DNA from: Bettongia penicillata ogilbyi
Lineage: Eukaryota; Chordata; Mammalia; Diprotodontia; Potoroidae
Direction: 5' to 3'
NCBI GenBank assembly: GCA_023548195.1
Contig: JAJHZJ010000808.1
Span: 7,122,389 to 7,186,388 of the forward strand
DNA length: 64,000 nucleotides
Shown: positions 47,011-58,228 of the stretch, piece after piece
Position numbering within the stretch: position 1 is the first letter of the stretch
Layout: each line of letters begins with the position of its first letter
Translations under genes and position numbers: made by a program
The notes under the pieces: generated by a model
The model's input: the letters and a program-made list of their open reading frames with translations, nothing else
Told to the model about the DNA's origin: nothing
The model's database searches: none

Positions 47011-47378
47011 ATCAAAGCAGCAATTTTGGAAATTACTTGGATAAAGTTTTGTGGAATTATCCTGACATTGGCTAAGATGGGATGAAGGATCATAGGCATT
47101 AATTACTAATTGTCATCTGCTCAATAGTTCTTGCAGAGATTATTTTCATTTTCATGTATATCCAGTGAAGACTATATAATATGCCTTGCAGATATCAAAA
47201 TAGGGGTCAATTTTGTCTAAGAGTCATGGAAGAGTCATTAGGGAAACAGAAGAACCCTGATGTGACAGGACATAAATAATATTTAGTTATTATGGACATT
47301 CAGACTTAATAGGAGACATAGTCTCTACTCCTACTATAGCCATACTTGACTAATAGGAAGTATTTATCTACACTTTGT

Positions 47379-47422
<44 letters not shown>

Positions 47423-47734
47423 ATACTAGATAATGATGTTTGAACATTATAAAGGTATAGCACATGCCATCAAATTTAAATGATTTTTTGGTGGTAGAGA
47501 AGGCTAACCATTTGAGTTCAGCTCAAAAGGAAAATAAAATCCAGGTATATTAGTAAGTACTAAGATGAAGAAATTTGAAATACAATGAATGGGAATATCA
47601 TTTGAATTTTTCGAATCAGTTATGAGAAAGGTCTCAAAGTCTCAAGAATGAAGTGAAATAAAAGTATAGGGAAACAGAAGAAATGCATGTAAGTCTATAT
47701 CACATTAGTTTTCTCCATATTATGAATGTGTGTT
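47011..47734. other. Unassigned DNA
   Basis: No gene or repeat except the (TG)n listed separately. Confidence 0.4.
47376..47421. repeat. (TG)n microsatellite
   Basis: About 22 TG units with one interruption. Confidence 0.95.
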
Positions 47735-48030
47735 TGTCCTTCATCGCCAAAGAAGACCATGCCATCAGAGAAATAGTGACATGACTTGCACTTGACTTTG
47801 TTTTTTTGAGTGAGGGAGGGCTGTGCAGGTCACCAGACTCACTTATCCTCCAAAGCCATCTGAATCCAGTGACTATATGTTCATCAGGATGACTGGAGAT
47901 GACCCAGGATGAGGCAGTTGGGGTTAAGTGACTTACCCATGGTCACATAGCTAGTGAGTGTTAAATGTCTGAAGTGAGATTTGAACTCAGGTCCTCCTGA
48001 CTCCTGCACTGCACCCCCTATCTGCCCCCT
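47735..48030 (-). mobile_element. SINE with RTE-type tail and tRNA-like head
   Basis: Antisense: the tail gtgtttgtccttcatcgcca to gactggagatgacccaggat comes first, then ttaagtgacttacccatggt, cacatagctagtgagtgtta and gaactcaggtcctcctgact, a tRNA-like head. The tail is shared with 34515-34711 but the head is different. Confidence 0.75.
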
Positions 48031-48339
48031 ACATTATGGCTACCACTGCTGATTGACATTCTGCCAGGAATGTCTTTATCCCAAGAGTCTAGATTTTTTT
48101 CTTGAGAATTGACGTGGCACTTGTTCAAAAATAAATGCCAGATAATCTACAAAAAGAACTTTAATGGTCTGGATCTCAAAAGCTACCACCAGGACTTCAC
48201 TCTTATTCATGCACAAGAAAGTTGGGAGAATCGTAGCTACATTGATGATAAATGATGAAATCAATTTCATTTTAAATCACTGTTCATTTTTACTCATTGC
48301 TGATATTTTTAGAGGAGTGCATTGGTCCAATATATATAA
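48031..48339. other. Unassigned DNA
   Basis: No gene or repeat recognised. Confidence 0.4.
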
Positions 48340-48520
48340 AAATTTAGCAAAATGTTGGACATAGAGTTGGGAAGTTGGGTTCAAATTCAGTATCGTACAC
48401 TTATAGGTTAACCATGACCAACCTACCTTGTCTTTCTGGGCCTCAGTTTTCTTATCTATAAAATGAGGGGATTGGATTTGATCACTAAGGTCCATTCCAG
48501 CTAACAATCTTCTGAGTCTT
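48340..48520 (+). mobile_element. tRNA-derived SINE
   Basis: Order: gttgggttcaaattcagtat, tctgggcctcagttttctta, aaaatgaggggattggattt, ctaaggtccattccagctaa. Plus orientation, moderately diverged. Confidence 0.7.
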
Positions 48521-49140
48521 TTGAGTGTCAAGCCAAGTAGGAAAAAGTATGCCATTGCCCAGATAAGGGTTGGAGCTGAGTGAAAGTTTGCATGTGCAAT
48601 GAGCATTTTAATTATTGGAGTATGTCATTCCGATTGTTCACCTCCTCAGAGATATAAGTGGAAGGGCACTGTATTTAAAGAGAAGAGAGTTCACAATGAC
48701 TTATAGTTATTAGCTGCTGATAGACTATATACAAAAAAAAATCAGGATATTCTCCTGAGGTTGGTAATCAATGGAACACAGGTATCTAGGAAATGGGCAT
48801 TTGGTTGATTGTGACAGAGTGCTTTGATTGCTGTTTAGGGTGTAGAGTTTGATGATTTGATTATTGGACTGACACTGCACAGCAGTGCAAGACTGTGGTG
48901 CAAGAGTAATGTAATTGTGTAGAAGCTACTCACTAAGCATGAGTGCTTTGCCAGTGTGTCCACATTTGGATCTCTGGAGTGTTGGGTTTACTCCTTGGAG
49001 TAGGATTTAGGAGGCATGGGGAAAGTGAGGATAAGGTGTACATGAATTTCAGTTACTCTCATCTGTGTACTTAAATGGTGAGATTGGATATAAACTGACT
49101 TTTAATGCCTTGTCACAAAAAGATGGCGAAATGCTGAAGT
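48521..49140. other. Unassigned DNA
   Basis: No gene or repeat recognised. Confidence 0.4.
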
Positions 49141-49144
49141 AATA

Positions 49145-49300
49145 GTGATATACACATACGTATACATATATATACATACATACATATATGTACATATATA
49201 CTCAGTGATATGTGGTATACATATTCTCTATATGTATATATGCATAGCTATACATATACATACATACATACATATATGTGTATACACACACATATCCTAT
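49145..49300. repeat. Imperfect tacata/tatata simple repeat
   Basis: A run of tacata, tatgta and cacaca units. The 61-residue frame across it is an artefact. Confidence 0.85.
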
Positions 49301-49642
49301 ACAACCTTTGAGGAAAATTGTTTTGCTTGACCATGCACATTTTTTAAAGAAAATTTGTTTTTCTTCTAAAATAGGGTCAAGGTAGAAAGGAGATAAAATA
49401 TGTTCCTGCTAGTTTAATAAAAAATAGAAAAGTGAGGGTGGTGCTTGAGAGGTAAATGTTTGCATGCACTTTAATTAATTACTCATGAAGTGAGAATATG
49501 TTCATAATGGGAAAAATCAATAAAACTAAAAAAAAAAAATAAGAAGGCCTGGGTAACAAGATTTTTCATGAACGGTTCGCAAATTGGTTGACCAGCTGTT
49601 GGAGTAATTAGCCTCAAAGGATAATATGCCATGTCACCTGTT

Positions 49643-49716
49643 AATTTAGGTAATATAGGAATAAAATAATAATATTTATTCAATAATAAAATTTAGATAA
49701 TATAGGAATAAAATAA
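49643..49716. repeat. 26-base direct repeat, period 48
   Basis: atttaggtaatataggaata... at 49643 recurs with one change (atttagataatataggaata...) at 49691. Confidence 0.85.
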
Positions 49717-49832
49717 CCCCATAATAAAGATGCTGCTATCCAGCCCATGGATCAAATATGATCTGTACCTTCTAGTCTCATTACTTTTTACAACTGCATA
49801 CACAAAATTGATTGGAAGTGCAAGTCTATGAT

Positions 49833-49884
49833 ATCATCATCATCATCATCACCACCACCACCACCACCACCATCAACATCACCC
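49833..49884. repeat. (ATC)n-(ACC)n trinucleotide repeat
   Basis: Six ATC units pass directly into eight ACC/CCA units. Confidence 0.95.
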
Positions 49885-52450
49885 CATAAGAGCTGCAACT
49901 CAATTCCTGAGTTAACAGAAAGGAAAGCCTATTAGTGTCTTATATGGATGTCAAAGATACAATTTTTAATAAAAAAGACAATACTACTACCTACAAGAAA
50001 ATATCCAAAGTGGAACAGTGGTTCTAGAAATTATCTCCATACCCTTGAATATCATGTAATCTCAAGCAGATATCTCCAGAAGGAGAGGATCCAAGAAACA
50101 ATGAAGTTGCTGACCTCTCAGGCAACTTCTCTAAGATGATAAGTTACAGATGTATTTCCATCCCACATACTTAATATATTGTAATTGTAATCCATACCTA
50201 CAGCCCAAAGTATCATGATTCACATGAGTTTTCTCAATCCACTAAATTGAGCTAATTTAAAGTTTTCCTTTAGTAGTAACAGGAGAAAGCTGGACCATTT
50301 GTGGGAGGTACAAAGAAAAGGTATAATAAAGTACAATAAATTTATAATAAATAAAATGGGTGTTATCCAGGAATGTGAATGTGGGTTGAATAACTGAAGA
50401 AAAAAACAAAGGGAGGATTTCGTCCAATTAAAAAAATAGCAATATTTCCATTCTTATTGTGTACCAGATGCTGGGAATAGAAAGACAAAATCAAAACTGC
50501 CCTTGTCCTTGAGGATCTCATATGTAACAGGTGAGTGATTTTCATCAAAATACTCAAAGGGCTCTTCTTCACCCAATAGGGAAAATAGAAAAGGATGGAC
50601 CCTAATTAAGATAAAACTATCATCAACAGCAGAGTCAAGAATAGGATTAATACATCATCTGGCCAGGTTCTATGAGCAGGAAAGCCCTTGCTCCAGGAAG
50701 CTTATTTACAATTCTGCACCTGTAGAAATATAATTAAATGATTTATTTAAAGGAAGGCCTGGTAGAGAGGATCCACTGATGTTTCTGAAATTGGCCTCAT
50801 CATTCTACAGATGCAAGATGAAAAACTAAGCTGGAGTGAGAAAAACATAGGCAATGAAACTTCCATGCAGTCATCCACTACAAAGCCAGTGGTTGAAGAT
50901 TCACCAGGTGTTTTTCCTGATGTATTTCTATCTATACACGATTTTGACATCTCTCTGATAAGAGTTACGTCCAGTGGGCTGTTTTGTGTGTTTTCACTGA
51001 AGTTTATGTTATTTTTGTTAGTTTCTTTTATTTTGTTGGTCTATGCCTTCAGAGGCAGGTAGTTTGGGGATTTAAGAGTGGGAGCCCCAAGTGGAAAGTG
51101 GTTGGAGGTAAGATGAATATTCCACTCACAGCACGTCTAATGCATCCTTTCCAGGTGTTTCTGATTTTCTCTGGCCTCTACAGCTGCTAAAATGACATTT
51201 TTCTACCCCTTTTCACCACCTAACACGGAGAAAGATCCACCATAAGGTACCAGCTTGCTAGGTAAAATGTGAGCTTTGTTAAAAGACTATAGATATTTCT
51301 ACCAGTGAGTGTATTGTATGCATATGTTAGAGTGAATACTCCATATGTAAAGATATGTCACTGACAATATTTTTCATTTACTGTTTTTCTATTTTTGGAA
51401 TGACAGTAGTTGAAGGGTGCTCTATGAATCAAATACCCAATGTTGCACAGTAATAAACTTGAGCCATATTGGAGGCCTTGTCTGTTTCTGATACCCTCAA
51501 AATAGTACTTACTGGAGCTGGAAATTGTCCCCGGATTCTACTACATTGACATGCAGGTGGCAGATGATTAGCTGACAGGTAAAACAGGAGAAAACTCTAA
51601 CAAGAAAGCTGGCATGTCATCAGTGTGGTAGCTGGTCCCAGACCCAATTTAAGGTATAGTATGGTTTCAGATCCATTATTTAACTGTGAATTTGTCACTG
51701 ATTATACATCCACATGTGGTTTCATTAGCATTATGTGACCACCATAGTAAATATTAAATGGAGGAGCAAGGTTGCCATTCAGAAAATCCTGAAATCCAGC
51801 CAATTCTACCAGTACCCCAAAGATTTTGGCTACAAATATGCTTACTGAGGAATTCAATACCATTCACTTTATTTATTTCACAGCGCAAATTCTTAACAAT
51901 AAATTGGTACATCCATTTGATGGAATCAAACTTTCTGTATACATTAAAAATGGTCACACTTTCCAGTTACTTTTTAAAAAACAATTCATTAATTAAAAGT
52001 GAACGTTATGCTGTACAAGCTATTCCTTGGAGTCTCTGTTAATCGGAATGATTGCTTAATTAGCATATTTTTGTTTCCATGGGGGGTGCTAATTAGGGGA
52101 ATTCTATCATATTATCATCTCTTTGGTATTCTGTATTGTTTCTCTATCATCAACTAGTCAGCATACTTGATTTCCCAACTTTCGGAAGATCCTGCCTGAC
52201 TAAGGGCATCATCTCCTTGAAATAAGTTTCTTCTTTATAGGAAATTCTAATTCATCACAGCACTTCTGGACTAACTGTGGCTTTTGTGAAAGCAAGTAAA
52301 GCAACAGAATAGCGGTTCTAAAATACTTGGGGTTCTAATGTTGCTTAGAGTCTGGCATTTCCATTGAGAATTTTTATATTCATATGCATGCACACACATA
52401 TTTATTGCTCTGCAAACTTAAAAATACTAAATGGATATCAGTTTTTATTT
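49885..52450. other. Unassigned DNA
   Basis: No gene or repeat recognised over 2.6 kb. Overlapping frames at 50747-51190 on both strands show no known domain. This is the longest repeat-poor stretch of the window. Confidence 0.4.
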
Positions 52451-52454
52451 ATTT

Positions 52455-52740
52455 TAATATGCATGAGAAAACCCTGAAATGTGCTCCCTCTCTTCCATGA
52501 CTCCTTGTGCAATGCCTGGTTTCAAGACTCAGCTCTGGCACCACCTTCTACATGAAGGTTTTTTTGATTCTCCAACTTTTAGTATCTTCTCTCACTAAAT
52601 TACTTTGTGTTTATAATGCATTTGTGCATGTTACCTCCCCCAAACAGAAGCTAGACTTCTGCAACCAGGGAATATTTTCATTTTCTCTTTGTATCCCAGA
52701 GCCTATGACTCACATTGATCACTTACCACATGGTTATTGA
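52455..52740 (+). mobile_element. L2 3' end
   Basis: Order: tcaagactcagctctggcac, caccttctacatgaaggttt, a pyrimidine-rich middle, aagctagacttctgcaacca, tctctttgtatcccagagcc. This is the usual sequence of the L2 LINE tail. The 77-residue frame within it is not a gene. Confidence 0.65.
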
Positions 52741-53045
52741 TTAGTGATTTACTGTTCTAAAAAAAATGGCTGAAAACTCAAAGGAAGTTCTCACTTATAT
52801 TCTTGGAGCCTTCCCTAAATTGCTCTGTAGTTTTATGCCAGTCATTGGATTTACTGCCTTCCCAATCTTGAAATATGACCCTAATTAAAGAGTGTTCAAA
52901 TTAAATTATAAAGATATGAATTTTCGTTGGCATTATCTATTAGTTTGCCTTTTTTGGAAACTCTGACTCTTCCTTTCTCTGGTTATTCCTTCACTTCTCA
53001 AAGTATTCAGTGACTTACTTCTGGATGGCTATCCATTCTATCTAG
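52741..53045. other. Unassigned DNA
   Basis: Nothing recognised. Confidence 0.4.
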
Positions 53046-53049
53046 ATTT

Positions 53050-53245
53050 AAAAATAGATTTAGATTTATTAGAGATCATCAAATATATTATAGATTATCC
53101 AGTTCAATTCCCTAATTTTACAAATGAGGATGCTGAGACTCAGGGAAATGAAGTGTCTTGTCTTAGGTGTTAAGCTAGTAAGTGGCCAATCTTGAATTTG
53201 ATCCCAGGTCTTAGGGCTCCAACATCAGTGTTCTTCTATCAAACA
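53050..53245 (-). mobile_element. MIR-type SINE
   Basis: ttttacaaatgaggatgctg, agactcagggaaatgaagtg, taagctagtaagtggccaat; antisense MIR. Confidence 0.7.
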
Positions 53246-53289
53246 CCATTGCTCTCACTAGGTTTTGGATCGTTAGTTTCTCCTTCAAA

Positions 53290-53550
53290 ATAACAATGCT
53301 TGCTTCTATACAGTAGTACAGTTGTAAAGGGCTTTAAATAGATAATCTTATTTGATGATATTGATAATGTTGATGTTAGTAATAATATTAACTTTCATTT
53401 ATATAGGAGTTGAGATATTCAGAGTGGTTAACATATAAAATCCTATCTAATACAATATTTCTGTAAGGAAGGAATGGTAAGATTTTTACACTTTATGAAA
53501 CAGAGACTGAGAAAGATGAGTTATTTGTCAAATAGGATGACTATACCTAT
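53290..53550 (-). mobile_element. MIR-type SINE, worn
   Basis: atattaactttcatttatat, then aaaatcctatctaatacaat and acactttatgaaacagagac. This is the order of the antisense MIR 3' part and core. Confidence 0.5.
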
Positions 53551-53554
53551 GCTA

Positions 53555-54420
53555 CTTAATGTTTTTATCAATCACTGGAATGAAGAAAAAAATCTAGTGC
53601 TTATTAAATTTCTAGGGGATAGAAAGTTAGAAAAATAGCTGACACATTGGCTGAGAGATTCAAGATCTGAGAAAAATCATGCAAGCATAGAATGTTGAAC
53701 CAATGCTAATAAAGTAAAATTTAAAATTCATATATATATTAGTATATATCCTTAGATATAGGTTTAAATATATAAATATGGAAATTTCAACTTATTAAAG
53801 CATATTTTTATATGTAAAATAATATTTTATACTTTGTACTTTGTTTACATGGTGCTTATATACTTTTATAATATTTATATTACATAATACTCAGATATGC
53901 ATGTTCTTCAGTGTTCAATTCTTATACAATTTACATATCAATAATAATATGGAAGTAACTCTATAATATAATGATATATACTTTTATAAAGGTTTTATGT
54001 GCCATAATTTCATATATATACATAAACACACACATATATATACATATATTATTGTATATACTTGTATTGTATATATTTTATACAATATTGTAGATGTAAA
54101 GTCTGACACTTGCATTAAAAAAATCAACTTCCAAGCATGCTACAGGAAATGTATAGCTTGGTAGCCAAAAACCAATGTAAGTGGTCTTGGGCTCAGTTCA
54201 GAGAGGTACAATGTCAAGAACTAGGTTAATGACCATCTCTTTTGTGATAAGGAATTCGGTTCTAGCCTTCATATGATAGGAAGAAATTTGGCAAGCCTCA
54301 AAGCACTTAGAGGAGGGCGATGAAGATTGGGAAATGTCTCAAGATTTTTCCATGTGACACGAAGTTCGTCCTGACACCGGAGTGCAATGGACAAAATTTG
54401 CAAAGAGGAACACTTAGAGT
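53555..54420 (+). pseudogene. CR1/L3-type LINE reverse transcriptase relic
   Basis: The plus strand reads NVFINHWNEE, then LIKFLGDRKLEK, corresponding to the NLFINDLDEG...SKFADDTKLGG segment of CR1-clade RTs. After an AT-rich insertion it continues with CKV-HL-KNQL and VAKNQCKWSWAQ (compare VAKKANAILGCI), and ends near cttagaggagggcgatgaag. It is frame-broken throughout. CR1/L3 is an ancient amniote LINE lineage. Confidence 0.6.
53730..54095. repeat. AT-rich low-complexity expansion within the CR1/L3 relic
   Basis: About 365 bases of tatata, aatatt and cacaca-like sequence sit between two consecutive parts of the RT homology. Confidence 0.7.
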
Positions 54421-54497
54421 TAATGTAGGAAAAACTTGCTAAAGATCAGAGTCATCTAGACATGGACCAGGTCCCCTTAGAGGGAGTTGGGTCTTCC

Positions 54498-54514
54498 TTC
54501 ACTAGAATTCTTAT
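54498..54514. repeat. Target-site duplication, left copy
   Basis: ttcactagaattcttat, repeated with one change at 56396-56412. Confidence 0.9.
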
Positions 54515-54957
54515 TTTTTTTTTTGCATTTTATTTTATTTTATATAAATTCATTTATTTAACTTTTTACATTCATTTTCACAAAATTTTGGGTCCCAAAT
54601 TTTCTCCTCATTTATACCCTCCCCCCACCCCAATACACCGAGCATTCTAATTTCCCCTATCACCAATCTGCCCTCTGTTCTATCATCCCTCCCTTCTCTT
54701 GTCCCCATTTTCTCTTTTGTCCTGTAGGGTCAGATGACTTTCTATTCCCCATTAGCTGTATTTCTTATTTCCTAGTAGCAAGAACAATACTAAACAGTTG
54801 TTCCTAAAACTTTGAGTTCCAAATTTTCCCAATCCCTCACTCCTCACCCATTCCCTTTGGGAAGGCAGGCAATTCAATATAGGCCCTATCTGTGTAGTTT
54901 TGCAAATGACTTCGATAATAGTCATATTGTGTAAGACTAACTATATTTCCCTCCATC

Positions 54958-55704
54958 CTATCCTGGATGGATTCCTTGAATACTTATTTTGCCCTCTGGT
55001 TCTAGAATCTCAGGGCAGTTTTCCTTGATAATTTCATGAAAGATGATGTCTAGGCTCTTTTTTTGATCATGGCTTTCAGGTAGTCCCAAAATTTTTAAGT
55101 TGTCTCTCCTGGATTTATTTTCCAGGTCAGTTGTTTTTCCAATGAGATATTTCACATTCTCTTCCATTTTTTCATTCTTTTGGTTTTGTTTGGTGATTTC
55201 TTGGTTTCTCAGAAAATCATTAGCCTCAATCTCTTCCATTCTAATTTTGAGAGAACTATTTTCTTCAGTGAGCTTTTGAAGCTCCTTTTCCATTTGGCTA
55301 ATTCTTCTTTTGAAAGCAGTCTTCTCCTCATTGGCTTTTTGAACCTCTTTTGCCAATTGAGTTAGCCTATTTTTCAAGGTGTTATTTTCTTCAACATTTT
55401 TTTGGGTCTCCTTTACCAAGGTATTGACCCGTTTTTCATGCTTTTCTTGCATCTCTCTCATTTCTCTTTCCAGTTTTTCCTCCACCTGTCTAACTTGATT
55501 TTCAAAATCCTTTTTGAGCTCTTCCATGGTCTGAGCCCAGTGGATATCTATTTTGGATGTTTGGGATACAGAAGCCTTGACTTCTATGTCTTTCCCTGAT
55601 GGTAAGCATTGTACTTCCTCATCAGAAAGGAAAGGAGGAAACATCTGCTCACCAAGAAAGTAACCTTCTATGGTCTTATTTTTTTTTTTTCCTTTACTGG
55701 GCAT
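54958..55704 (-). pseudogene. L1-type ORF1, open but C-terminally truncated
   Basis: The likely start is ATG at 55704 (MPSKGKKKNK), giving about 248 residues; the open frame itself reaches 55743. It keeps a basic N-terminus, a long Glu/Lys/Gln coiled coil with heptads, and the start of the RNA-recognition domain (TTDLENKSRRDNLKILGLPE). It then runs through the deletion junction and stops 3 codons into the tail (IHPG). The rest of the RNA-recognition domain and the C-terminal domain are missing, so RNA binding would be expected to fail. It is the longest uninterrupted element frame in the window. Confidence 0.8.
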
Positions 55705-56395
55705 ATCCCAGCCAGTTACTTGACTTCTGAGATTCCTCTCCACTCCTGCCTTGCCTCCAGATCCACCCAGCTAGTGCTTGGGGTCTGAGATTCAAATGCT
55801 GCTCTCCAGCCTCAGGGCTTTCAGTGGTGGGCAGGGCTGCTGTTCAGGGTAAGATTAAATTCAGGTTCTCAGGTGGGGGCAGGGCCCCCTCCCAGGCTCA
55901 GTTCCCTCAGGGGATTTATGCAGAGATCTTCAGTAATGGATCTGAGGTCCTGCTGCTCCGGGAGCTCCTGGCCACTCGCTGCCTCTGCCACTGCCTCTGC
56001 TGCTGCCTCTGCCGCTGCCTCCCAAGGGGGTCTGAGTTATGGAGACATCTTGCTCCCCTCTTGGCCATCCCAGAAGTCTCTCTCATTGACCTGTAACGCC
56101 TGTGGGTGGAGGGACCTTCGCAGCCGCCGGAAACTCCATCCCTGAAGCCTGCTCGGATCTGCTGTTTTGGTGCCATGGCCAGGGCAGGGCCTCTGCTCCA
56201 CGTCCGGTGCATGACGGATCTTTGTTGCCAGTTTTTCAGCGCTCTCTGGAACAGAAATCTCCTCCACTGTGTTGCTGCTTGGCTTCCACTGCTCCAGAAT
56301 TTGTGGGGAGTTCTTTTTTCAGGAAATTTATGGGTTGTGGGTTTGGAGCTAGCATATGTGAGTCTTTCTACTCCGCCATCTTGGCTCCTCCCCCC
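55705..56395 (-). promoter_or_regulatory. HAL1/L1 5'UTR (internal promoter region)
   Basis: The most GC- and CpG-rich stretch of the window. L1 5'UTRs hold an internal RNA polymerase II promoter. Overlapping open frames on both strands (55824-56428) come from base composition, and no known protein is seen. Confidence 0.6.
56373..56384 (-). promoter_or_regulatory. YY1-type site at element 5' end
   Basis: Plus-strand ccgccatcttgg, i.e. CCAAGATGGCGG in sense, a canonical YY1 binding sequence within about 25 bases of the element start. Confidence 0.65.
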
Positions 56396-56412
56396 TTCAC
56401 TAAAATTCTTAT
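56396..56412. repeat. Target-site duplication, right copy
   Basis: ttcactaaaattcttat, partner of 54498-54514. Confidence 0.9.
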
Positions 56413-56654
56413 AGTAAAGTCTGGATGACTCTTGAGTAGGGGAAGGAACTCTTTTTTCAGGTGTGGGTAGGGCTAGATGGCCTCTGTGGTCACTTCCAAG
56501 TCTGACCTTCTGTCATTTTCTTATTTGTATTCCATTCTTCTAGCAGGCTTCTCATTACACCATGTTATCAGACAAAAAAGTCTTTTGTATTATTCATCTA
56601 TTTTTTTTTGTCATGTGATTGGCTGTTTCTTCAGTTGAATACAATTCAACAAAT

Positions 56655-57000
56655 GGTCCAAACTAAGCAACAACAAGGTAGTATGGTATAGTGACAAAAC
56701 TGGGCTATGAAGTGAAGAAGAAACCTGGGTTCCAATCCCTCCCTCAAGGCTTATTAGCTGTATGACTTTTAGCAAGTCACTTAATACTCTGGGTATTTTA
56801 ATTGGCTGTCTGTCCCCCATGCCTGGAATTTGCTCCCTCCTCTCTTCAGTGTCCCAGCTTCCCTAGAAGGGGGTAGCATTTATTAGCACCTACCACAGAG
56901 GTTTATTGAATAAATAAAATGAGATAGTATATGCAGAATGCTTTGTAAATTTTAAAGTGTTATATAATGTTTGCTAATAGTAGTGGCAGTAGGAGTAGGA
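56655..57000 (+). mobile_element. tRNA-derived SINE, split
   Basis: The head is tatggtatagtgacaaaact, aacctgggttccaatccctc, tagcaagtcacttaatactc (56675-56790). The core tail is aaatgagatagtatatgcag and aatgctttgtaaattttaaa (56918-56965). About 100 unrelated bases lie between. Confidence 0.6.
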
Positions 57001-57135
57001 GTCTCTAGGTCCTCTGAGACATGCTGTAGAAGGGAGAATGAAGACAAGACCATTGGTATAGAGAGCTGCTGGATGAGGAAATCCCTGCCACCAATGCAAG
57101 TTGGTATCTCTTCTGCAACTTATAATTTTAGAGGA
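57001..57135. other. Unassigned DNA
   Basis: Nothing recognised. Confidence 0.4.
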
Positions 57136-57500
57136 TGTAAAATCAAGCACCCTGACATGCACAGGAGGTCCTGCTATCAAAGGTTCTTTGATCTGCTTTT
57201 CTAAAAGGAAGGGCAACATTTGAGGGGTCAACAATCACTTTAATAAAGCACATGTATCATTCACTTAGTTCAGGGGAAATAGTGCCCTGAACTTCAGAGA
57301 AAATACAGAGAAATCAAAACCAACAGACAGTACTTCTAACTGTTTGACCAATCAACAGACAGATAACTGCCTAATAATATACACATAGATACCAGAGACA
57401 GAAGCACCAACATTTGGGTTTTCAAAGCCGGGCAACTCCTTAGCAGCTACCCAGAGTTTCATCTGGTCAAATAGACACTTCCAATGAGTAATCTATAATC
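57136..57500 (-). mobile_element. LTR of the same family as 56-1099, partial
   Basis: It starts TGTAAAATC and follows 56-420 base by base in outline (gacatgcacaggaggtcctg; ttcacttagttcaggg; aagcaccaacatttgggttt). It then jumps to the equivalent of about 890-925 (tctggtcaaatagacacttc), lacking about 470 bases. The upper end is not clear. Confidence 0.6.
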
Positions 57501-57871
57501 TCATTAGCATTACAGAGTATGACTCACAACACTGAGAGTCCAAGGAACTTTCCTAGATTCATGTATTCAATAAATGTGAAAGTCAGGACTCTGGTCAGCT
57601 CATCTCATGCTGAGGATAAAAATGTTAAACCAAAAAAAAAAAAAAGAAAAAGAAAAAGAAAAAAGGAAAAGAAAAATTTCTGCCTTCAAGAAGTTTACAT
57701 TCAACTTGGATAAAGTAATTTATGTCAGGAGGTTAATGGATTCTGACCTGAATTGTTATCATTTTTCTATGTCAGGTATTGTTTTCTCTCCCCTATATTT
57801 TTTCTGATCAAGCAAGAGAACTTGCATCAAAATCATGATCTCATGTATGTGATACATAGATAACATGTAAT

Positions 57872-57960
<89 letters not shown>

Positions 57961-58228
57961 TTTCTGGGCTGCAGCAGTAGCACCACCAGCAGCCGCAAAG
58001 TAGTAAACACATTGGTCTCCAAAGAAGTCCAATAAACCCTGGAATGGGCTCATATTCCTTTGTACAATTATTTCATTTTTATAAATTTAAATAATGAATT
58101 TAAATTTTTAATTTTAACAAGATGGTATACCCTGGCATTATGCATTGCTAGTTTCTGGATAACATTTTCTCAGACTGGTGGAGTGGTGAAGAGGAGGATC
58201 TCTTGCTTGGCATCTCTCACCTGATCTT
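57501..58228. other. Unassigned DNA with simple repeats
   Basis: No gene recognised. An A-rich aaaaag run lies at 57631-57672, and the (GA)n is listed separately. Confidence 0.5.
57871..57957. repeat. (GA)n microsatellite
   Basis: About 43 GA units with one interruption near the start. Frames on the minus strand across it (57759-58053) are repeat artefacts. Confidence 0.97.

Larger units (their letters stand above)
54515..56395 (-). mobile_element. HAL1-type element with internally deleted ORF1 end
   Basis: It is bounded by a 17-bp target duplication (16/17), with a T-rich (plus) tail at 54514-54524. Sense order: YY1-type 5' end, GC-rich 5'UTR, ORF1 from 55704, a junction at about 54964, then the terminal 450 bases of the 3'UTR. 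Compared with 41956-44736 it lacks about 940 bases (42403-43340 there), namely the ORF1 C-terminal domain and the spacer. Otherwise the two copies are closely alike. Inferred to be mobilised in trans by L1. Confidence 0.85.

Noticed and set aside
49833..49884. Regular triplet repeat that could suggest a coding homopolymer tract or a CRISPR-like array.
   Set aside because: A simple ATC/ACC microsatellite with no spacers and no surrounding frame.
54958..54966. The HAL1 deletion junction as a spliced intron.
   Set aside because: In the fuller copy the missing segment does not begin with GT in sense orientation, and the junction shows only a two-base overlap.
55824..56428. Several overlapping 76-108 residue frames on both strands.
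   Set aside because: They lie in the GC-rich HAL1/L1 5'UTR, where stop codons are rare. They do not agree between the two related copies.
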